A stretch of 64,000 bases of DNA, taken from contig JAOTOM010005100.1 in NCBI GenBank assembly GCA_034440615.1, forward strand, positions 512,501 to 576,500, in the 5' to 3' direction. Positions 56,861 to 64,000 of this stretch are shown here, in pieces (the stretch's first letter is position 1; every line of letters begins with the position of its first letter). The notes under the pieces are model-generated. The model saw only the letters and a list, made by a program, of their open reading frames with translations, had not been told where the DNA came from and did not search any database. The DNA is from Ashinkailepas kermadecensis (Eukaryota; Arthropoda; Thecostraca; Neolepadidae). A program made the position numbers and the translations under genes.

Positions 56861-57029
56861 TGCGCCACCGCCAAGGGCTACCCATACGCGACAAGGTATA
56901 TTTTAGGTGATACCGGTAAACGTTGGATGCAGTTGTGCAGCAAGGATTTTCGTCGGGGACCGTCTGAAACAAAATGTGAAACAGAACGCTTTCGGCATGC
57001 GAAGCACGATACAAATGTTTGGTTTTGAG

Positions 57030-57132
57030 CTGTGAAAATGTATATATTTTGTGTTTCACCTAGTGCGTTTTTGATTGCTAAAACGAGGGTGGGTGGATCC
57101 CGGCCCTTCCCCTTGGCTGCGCCTCTGGTTGG
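57030..57132. mobile_element. Right-end fragment of hAT-like MITE family B
   Basis: TTTCACCTAGTGCGTTTTTG..GCTAAAACGAGGG..CCTTGGCTGCGCCTCTG matches the 3' halves of the elements at 18079-18280 and 62194-62390. The left end is not identified. Confidence 0.6.
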
Positions 57133-58379
57133 ATGCGTTTTGTCTCCATGCTCAAATGTGATAACGAGTGTTTCACTCAGTTTCCAGAAGCAAGGTAGTT
57201 GCCGGAGCACAATTCGCTAATAATCAATTATAAAATGATTCAAAAATCGAAATCATGTGTAACATGTTCATCTGTTGAACGGGTTCGATGAAGATGATTA
57301 GTATCGTCATTGACAGCATCCATCTCATTGGTATTGTCTGGTTGGTACGCACCCCACCATATCTCATTGAGCCATAAAAACAAGATGCAACTTCTACACT
57401 TCGCAAATGCTAGCACACACTGTGCATGCTTTCCTCTCGACAAGAGCAACACAAGTCGATGAATACTTAGGCACATCCAGCCATCATACAAAGACAAAGG
57501 CATACACATTTCTGGCTTCGAGCAGAATAACATACTTATTTCGAAGTAAAGATGCTTTGAGTAGAAAGTCAATGTTAAAAATGTTGTGGATAAATGCAAA
57601 ACTTTGACAGAGGGAGAAATGATGAGGTTTTCAATGCAATGCATTGAATTTGTTTGTTCTCAGATGAACGGTCAAGTATACTAAGTAGTGATTATTGTTT
57701 CGAGATGCACTACTATTTTCAGTGGCATCAGTTTTTTTACGTGGAATATTTGAGTGATAAATTATTTGTGATTAGGAGCAAAGGCGCAACATTCTTCTTA
57801 GCTGGGCTTAGCTTAGCATGTCACCTCCAAATTAAGGACATTTAGGGCACTAATTATAAATGAAACTGTCGGAGCATATTTACAAACTACCACGGGCAAT
57901 ACCAGTCCCGGCTCGAGCGCTTTTCACCCAATGGTAAGGTGAGTCTAGTTATGTCTACGGCCTACACCCCACCGCGGTAACATGAACCAGCAACAAGCAG
58001 CAGTAACACACACGGCGGGCTATTTACACAACCGGTCGGTGAGAGCGTGCAGCGTCATGCAACAGGCATGCAGTGCTCCACTGGGATAGTGTAATCTGCA
58101 CACAAGCACCAGTGTATCATTCATCACCGTAAGGAACATGCGAAATCAACAATTAGCCCATACGTGCTGGGCCGATATTCTGAAAGGAGTACGATGGACT
58201 CGAGCAGCCATGCATACAGAGGCGGCGGATTGAAGGATGGGGTGGGGTGGGGAATTTGCCCTCTCCTCCCACTCAAAAAGAAGAAAAAGTGAATTTTAGC
58301 ACTATTCCCATGGCGTTGCATGGTAAATACTGAGTCTGAAATGAGCCCCACCCCCTTGGATAAACAAGATTCCGCCGCC

Positions 58380-59100
58380 CTTGCATGCAGATATCGGTGA
58401 CTTATGGCGCCGCTCCGAGACAAAGGCGGCCCCCTCCCCTCCCACCAGCTCGGCGCGCGAGGGCGAGTTGTGAGCGAGGCCAGCGGGCGGTCGGAGCGCA
58501 GCCCAGACTCCGCCAGCGACACCTCACCGCACTTCCTGCGTCACGGCCGGCGCGGCACGCGTCGGCTCACTCCGCACACACGGCGCGACCGTGAGACGCC
58601 CGCCCGCCCGCGACCCGACCCGGCGTCACGCGGCCCGCCACGGCGTGTCACGCACCTTGTCACGCACGGTGACGTCACGGACGTGGGTGTGGCCGTCGGC
58701 CGCCGGGCGGGCGGCGCGGCCGGGCTTTTTGGGCGTCAGGCCTGCCCTGCTGGCGCCTGCGGGCGACACGTCGGTGAACATGCCTCAGCGGGCCGCCATC
58801 GCAGTACAGTCGGAGGGGCGTGCTGCGCGCCGGTCGGCACCCACCTGGCCGGCGTCGGGCGGTCAGTGGTCACACGGCGCGGCCGAAGAGTCCGTCCCGT
58901 GTCCGGGATCGTGCCGACCGGATTTGGTGGATGCTGGGTGGGTGGCGCTGTTTGGACGAACGATGCGACCGAGACGTGACAGTTGGCCCCGCCGCAGGGT
59001 CCTGCGGTTAAGTCGGCGGGTAACGGGACTGGCGCGATGTGCACAGGTGGGCCAGTTTTCCCGGCTAGCTATCAGCGCAAGATTCAGGGTTCCAGGTAAA
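58380..59100. other. GC-rich, CpG-rich stretch of uncertain coding status
   Basis: Several overlapping open frames on both strands, a by-product of high GC. SEASGRSERSPDSASDTSP (plus, from about 58465) could be a disordered coding segment, but no splice-phase or family support was found. May be a CpG-rich promoter or 5' exon region. Confidence 0.35.
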
Positions 59101-59419
59101 ACGGCCGTTAGAGGCTGTGACATAACTGGTTCGTGGTGCTGCGATCCCTCCACCAGCTTTACTGCCTGCATTACAAGGCCATACCAGCTTAAATGGGTGA
59201 ATCACAAGGTCACAGCGACTGGGAATGATTAACAACGAGCAGTCAGTAGCACCTTGAAGTATGTGCGTGGGCACCTGGTGGGGGCAGAGCGTGTCCCCTT
59301 TCCAAATGTGTGCGAGCCTAACAATAATTCCGTGGGTGTTGCATGGAAAGGATGGACTTCAAAATGGCCCCTTGCCTTCCATCTTCTAACTTTGTGACAG
59401 TTCCTGTGACACTTCCTTG

Positions 59420-59573
59420 GTTGGTTGGTTGGTTATTGGTTTTACGACACGTCGACCGTTGAGTCATGTAGCGTCGCCAATCTCTCGCGCCGATTGGTCG
59501 GCGAAGAGTAGCGGGTGAGACTCAACCCACAACTCGATTGTGAGACGAGCATCTAACCCCAGACAGTCCCCTG
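59420..59573 (-). mobile_element. tRNA-derived SINE family 1, copy b
   Basis: Same family as 6070-6245, shortened by small deletions: GGCGAAGAGTAGCGGGTGAGACTCAACCCAC. CTTCCTT flanks both sides. Confidence 0.8.
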
Positions 59574-59945
59574 TGCTTCCTTCCTTGCTAGATGCAGGTC
59601 ATCCCCCATGTCCAGAAGTTTATTTTTAAAGTCCAATATTCTCCCTCTTCTAAAACAAAAATATGACAATGTCACCCTTCCTCAGAACACTCCGCCTCCT
59701 GACTTCCAAATGGTCGGTCTGACCGTTCTGACGATCAAACCTGGTTGTTCTAGACAAGAGAATGTGCGATTCTACAAAGTATTCGGGGGAAAGGAAAGTT
59801 ATGAAATACACAACATAAGTGGAGAATATATACGGCAGGTATTGCAGTTGCAGTATCCGCTTCTGTGACGACCAGTCCACTTTTATCGACAATTAAGACG
59901 ATTTCACATACTTCAAAATACCAGCCTACACTGGATTTGTGAGTG

Positions 59946-60108
59946 GTGGTGGTTATTGGTTTTACGACACATCGACCGTTGAGTCATGTAGCGTCGCCAA
60001 TCTCTCACGCCGATTGGTCGCGGGCGAAGAGTAGCGACAGGTGAGACTCGAACCCACAACCTTTCGATTGTGAGACGGGCAACTTACCCCTAGACTACTC
60101 GTCCCCTC
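59946..60108 (-). mobile_element. tRNA-derived SINE family 1, copy c, 13-bp TSD
   Basis: Best preserved copy, minus-strand GGGGACGAGTAGTCTAGGGG to the AACCAATAACC tail. GGATTTGTGAGTG flanks both ends (59933-59945, 60109-60121), proving insertion by retroposition. Confidence 0.93.
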
Positions 60109-60124
60109 GGATTTGTGAGTGACG

Positions 60125-61850
60125 GGTTTAATTTGCAACACATCATAGATGCCATTTGTCACTTCATCCAAGCGAGGGTGAAGCGTGAATGTATCTACTT
60201 CGAGAATATGCATATGTTGGTTCATATGACCGACTCCACTCGATCCCTTTTGAATCCCTCGATTCATCGAATCCTTTCGAAACCACGATAATTGTTTTAC
60301 AGCGCCTCAAGTCCTGTTTTCTCCACTTATATACCCTCATTGCACTTTGATTTTGTGCAGCTTCACAACATTTTCTTTCTCGTAATCTTTGCTCAAAGAG
60401 GATTGTGGCCGTACTTTCACCCGTGCACCTTGGCGTGTCAGGTCAGCCGGCTGACGATCATGTGGTTTATGACGTTCACAGTCCGTAGGCCATTGTCGTG
60501 TCACGTGACCTATGCGCCCCGAGGCCGAGGAAGCCGGCCAGCGCAGGTGACAACGGAAAACAAGATGTCCGCCTGACTGATTTTATGTCTCACGAACTGG
60601 ACCAGAACGCTACGAAACAGGAAGGGCCGTTGCGCATCGCACCACTAATCCTGTTTTGCCAACGCAGCGTACGGCATGCAAGTTTTACGCACGTGCATCA
60701 TCTTTGACCGAGAAGCCCAATTTCGGCAGGAGCATCTGTAACTACCTTCAACTGAAGCACATTGGCTTGACTGATTGCCCCTAGGGGCGAACTAATTGTT
60801 TCCAATTAATTGTTTCCAACTAATGACACTTATGAAACCGAACATATAATAGCCGAAATTGGACACCTCTGCTGGATACAATGCAGTTTTTTTTTTCTCG
60901 TTACAATGCCCCTCGTGAAATTACCGACATTAGTTATATTAGGCTCTTTTTAAATGCTTGTCATTCCACCAAACTTGGACCCAATGAGGTGTTTATACCC
61001 ACGAGCTGCCAAGAGAACGCCGTTGCGTTCGGCCCATGATGTATTTTGTGCCACAACGGTATGATACCCAGTGGGAGTGGGACCAGGTCCAGTGGGACCC
61101 GGGCTCTCAACTTTTGGTAGCGGGGTGGGTGGCTGAGTGGGTGGCAGCAACGACAACACCACTTTGTAGTGCCTTCCAAATAAAAAATGAGCAAAATAGG
61201 CCAGGAATGTTTTTGCAAAGTAAAATAGAAATAAACTCGGCTCTCCTTCCATTCGAGTGAATGATAATTTTGGGAAGAAAATGCCATGAGTATACGTATG
61301 CTGGAACAAATACTCATCGCTGCGATTCCCGCGATAATTTTCGAGATGCTACTCACACACCCATGCCATCAGTAGTGTTTCTTAAATGAAGAATCTCATG
61401 AAGCGCGAAGCGTATCTCTTAAATGAGAGAATCTCTTAAATGAAGAATCTCATGAATTTCATGAAGCGCTAAGCGCGCCGAAAATTTTGAGCTTTGCGTG
61501 GTGGAAATCTCGAAATTTCTTGTTCTATCTAGTGCATTTTTTGGTTCCTAAGGGGTGAGGGGAGGGGGTCCTCCAGCCCCCTTGACTGCGCCACTTCATG
61601 TCATTGAAACATCACGTCAGCAAGCTTACATCTCCATCATCCCATCTTTTTCCTTATTGAAACAATAATATATTTGTTTTAACACATTTGCTGGGATGAC
61701 TTCCTAAAGTCTTACCACAAAAAGCCCTGCCATACAGTCCTTGCATAACAATGATTCATGCAATTCCATGTCAACGGATAATTTTCTTTCGAAAGTTTGA
61801 GAGGACGCCAGGCCTCCTCACAACGCTGACCAAATCTTGGATATGCGATG
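60125..61850. other. Intergenic, no supported gene
   Basis: An open frame near 60420-60555 contains a segment bounded by CAG|GTCAGC and CAG|GTGACA, but no family match or phase partner was found. Confidence 0.4.
61480..61605. mobile_element. Fragment of hAT-like MITE family B
   Basis: GAGCTTTGCGTGGTGGAAATCTCGAAATTTC and CCCCTTGACTGCGCCACTT match the right half of the family; the left end is lost in AAATGAGAGAATCTC repeats. Confidence 0.6.
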
Positions 61851-61985
61851 GAAGTGATGCGATGCGGGGAATGCGATGCGAGGGATGCGATGGTAGGAAT
61901 GCGATGGTAGGAATGCGATGCGAGGGATGCGATGCGAGGGATCCGATGCGAGGGATCCGATGCGAGGGATCCGATGCGATGGATG
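61850..61985. repeat. 15-bp GCGATGCGAGGGATG minisatellite
   Basis: About nine units, with variants GATGGTAGGAATGC and GATCCGATGCGAGG. Confidence 0.9.
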
Positions 61986-62193
61986 CGCTCAAGCACAGCG
62001 GGATGTGCGAACTCGCTAAGTTCACTGACGTTCATATATTTACACCTAATTTATCGTTGCCATGTCTTTTCAACATTAGGTGACACTTGGCGGTGAACTA
62101 AATTTAACATAGCATTATGCAACCATTCACCACATTTCAGGACGCTTTCAATCTTGTGTCTTCAATTGTCATTGTGCCCTTATTAGTTTCCAA

Positions 62194-62390
62194 CAGTGAC
62201 GCAGCTAGGATTTTCCTAAAGGGTAGGGGTGACGAAAAAAGGTGAAGACACCGAGAAAACTCTGGACACGTGAAGCGCGACGAAAAAAATTAGGGTTTTG
62301 CGTGATGAAAATATTAAAACTTCTAGTTTGATCTCGTGTATTTATTTTTGCTAAGGGATGGCGGCGGGCCTTCCCTTGGCTGCGCCTCTG
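62194..62390. mobile_element. hAT-like MITE family B, copy b, perfect 8-bp TSD
   Basis: 197 bp, CAGTGACGCAGCTAGG to CTTGGCTGCGCCTCTG; GTTTCCAA flanks both ends (62186-62193, 62391-62398). Confidence 0.93.
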
Positions 62391-62641
62391 GTTTCCAATA
62401 TCCTTCCATGCATGGCAGCCGCAGAAGACGACTGATTTACTGGCTTTCGATTGCAGAGAAATAGATCAGCCAACACACACGTAGCTACCAAGACTATTGT
62501 ATGAATATTGCGCAATCTTACCGTAAGAATTTCTTCAATGAGACTTTAATTGTGGAAATAAATGAATTTTCGTTCCATAGCTTGGTTTGCTATGCTTGGT
62601 CGCTTTTGAAATACCGTCTGAATGGCCTATCTATTTAGCAC

Positions 62642-62825
62642 CAGAGGCATAGCCAATGTGGGGGCCATCGTGTCCCCTTAGCACCCAAAAATACATTATA
62701 TGAAGCGATAAATTTTGATATTTTCACCACGCAAAACCATCAAGTTTCGGCGCGCTGCAAGCTTTCTCTGTTTCATCACATTTTCGGGGTCAGGCCCCCT
62801 TAGGAAAACCTTGGCTGCACCACTG
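62642..62825. mobile_element. hAT-like MITE family B, copy c (inverted)
   Basis: CAGAGGCATAGCC to CCTTGGCTGCACCACTG; flanks TTTAGCAC and CTTAGCAC match at 7 of 8. Orientation opposite to copy b. Confidence 0.88.
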
Positions 62826-62829
62826 CTTA

Positions 62830-64000
62830 GCACACAACAGATACATACAATGGATGATGCAACTTGGTATGGTTGTCTTGGAAGAGACTGTCCCAGATGT
62901 ACGCTCGAATTTGAACGGAATACGTAGGACTATACAGGAAATTACTGTCTTTCCTGAAGCATGCTTATTTTTTCCAAATTCGGCCACGTTACCCCGAAAT
63001 TTACTTACCCAAGTTACCCAACTGGGACACATGTTTTTAGCGAGTTACCCGGACCCTTTCTGAGCCCTGGTTCTAGCAATATCGCCATCATCAGCTAATC
63101 AGCTTCCGGATTTTCCGACGGTAAAACAACGTCAGCAAGTTGTGAACATGCTACAGCAGTCCCTTCCATTATAGTGTTGAATCATCGTGTCTTCTTATAC
63201 TGGTACCAGCTGGACAAACAATACATCACATGAAACACGCAGTGATGTTGTTGGAGACCCCAAACACGCTTTCTAGCAGTCATAAATTCTTCCCAGCGTC
63301 AAATATCACTTCAGTGAATGATCAATGGTCAGAATGAATGGTCAGATTCTGAGCATTCAGATGAATGGTCAGATTCTGGGACGATTCCTTTAAGCAGCTC
63401 TTGGCATATTGCTATAGTGAGACAATTAACACGCGATAATAATTACCTATTCCAGGAGTATTATTTGGTGATAATACTAGGAAATATTGTAATAATACCG
63501 AAGCGTTGTGTCTTCCGCCAAAAAATCAGCACTTCCGAACATGATCACAAAATAACTGTTGGGTTAAAGACGGTTGCTTTTATTATGTGCTAGAGTCGCA
63601 CTATGATCCGATGATACTATTTCAAAGCTTAAGATTCACCATGCGTAGTGAAAAGATCCGAGTACAAGGACAATTAATTGTGGTTGGTGCAATCCTCTCG
63701 TTGACAGCGAGAACCAACAACCACCTTCACATGGCAATATCGGAACTACACCACACACCGACCCAAACTATTTCCCCGTCCCAACACCGTGCAAGTGCAC
63801 TATATTGTCTGTCTGGTGGTTATGGACACAGGCGAGCAGTCCCAACCAGTATGGGCATACCGTCCGGAGCGGCACACATGCTGCCGGCTGCCAGCACCGC
63901 TCCGGACAACTACGGCAGTGCCTACTACACAGCACCAGTGCGGTGGTGGACCCGGCCCGCACGAGCGGCACCGCTACGTCCGCCCCGCCGACATCCGGCG
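62830..64000. other. Right end of window, no supported gene
   Basis: AT-rich and unremarkable to about 63760. The last 150 bp become GC-rich with open plus-strand frames (for example DNYGSAYYTAPVRWW), which may be the start of an exon running off the edge; too little is visible to call. Confidence 0.35.

Noticed and set aside
58404..59232. GC-rich open frames as genes
   Set aside because: Overlapping frames open on both strands as expected for high GC; no splice-phase partner or family match.

Overview
The window looks like arthropod nuclear DNA. Genes are split into short exons with GT-AG introns, interspersed repeats are dense, and there are many (TTAGG)n / (CCTAA)n tracts, the canonical arthropod telomere motif. 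A crustacean is plausible, but I cannot fix the species. There is no sign of bacterial, plasmid or viral organisation. Gene models were built by hand from reading frame, splice dinucleotides, matching intron phases and recognisable protein families, with no transcript evidence.

Layout: (1) 752-4740, minus strand: the first five coding exons of a TIMELESS/Timeout homologue, running off the left edge. Its introns carry a 24-bp minisatellite (1-735), a 61-bp repeat, tRNA-derived SINE sequence lies just upstream, and two fold-back elements with telomere-like cores lie between 5.7 and 6.7 kb. (2) 7-15 kb: mostly repeats, including a 1.7-kb inverted-repeat structure, a 177-bp tandem repeat and a suspicious 370-bp poly(A) block. 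(3) 15362-31025, plus strand: a secreted S1A serine protease. It has a signal peptide, a short N-terminal region, a Thr-rich mucin-like stalk and a complete trypsin domain split over four exons. (4) 31843-36743, plus strand: a complete 136-aa EFCAB10-like protein (RIIa/DPY-30-like helix pair plus EF-hand). (5) 38339-50368, minus strand: a complete eight-exon gene for the mitochondrial NAD-dependent isocitrate dehydrogenase gamma subunit (IDH3G-like, 368 aa). Its first intron holds a decayed CR1-type LINE with a second LINE fragment nested in it. (6) 53963-56162, minus strand: three 3'-terminal exons of a protein I do not recognise. (7) 56.8-64 kb: hAT-type MITEs, SINEs, GC-rich sequence and little else.

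The most striking feature is a recurring pattern. Many tandem arrays here are copies of the splice junction of the exon beside them. They include the Ser-exon acceptor of the protease (about 17 pseudo-copies, each starting with the GDSGG codons), its stalk-exon donors (60-bp and 39-bp units), the acceptor of its Asp exon, the EFCAB10 exon-3 donor (74-bp units), the IDH3G exon-2 donor and the acceptor of an exon of the unknown gene. At least four unrelated genes on both strands are affected. This suggests a genome-level process that amplifies exon-intron boundaries and leaves rows of decoy splice sites. A 1,080-bp hAT-like element with a perfect 8-bp target duplication has inserted inside the protease array, so at least part of that array is older than the insertion.

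The five genes are not functionally related; they are neighbours, not an operon.
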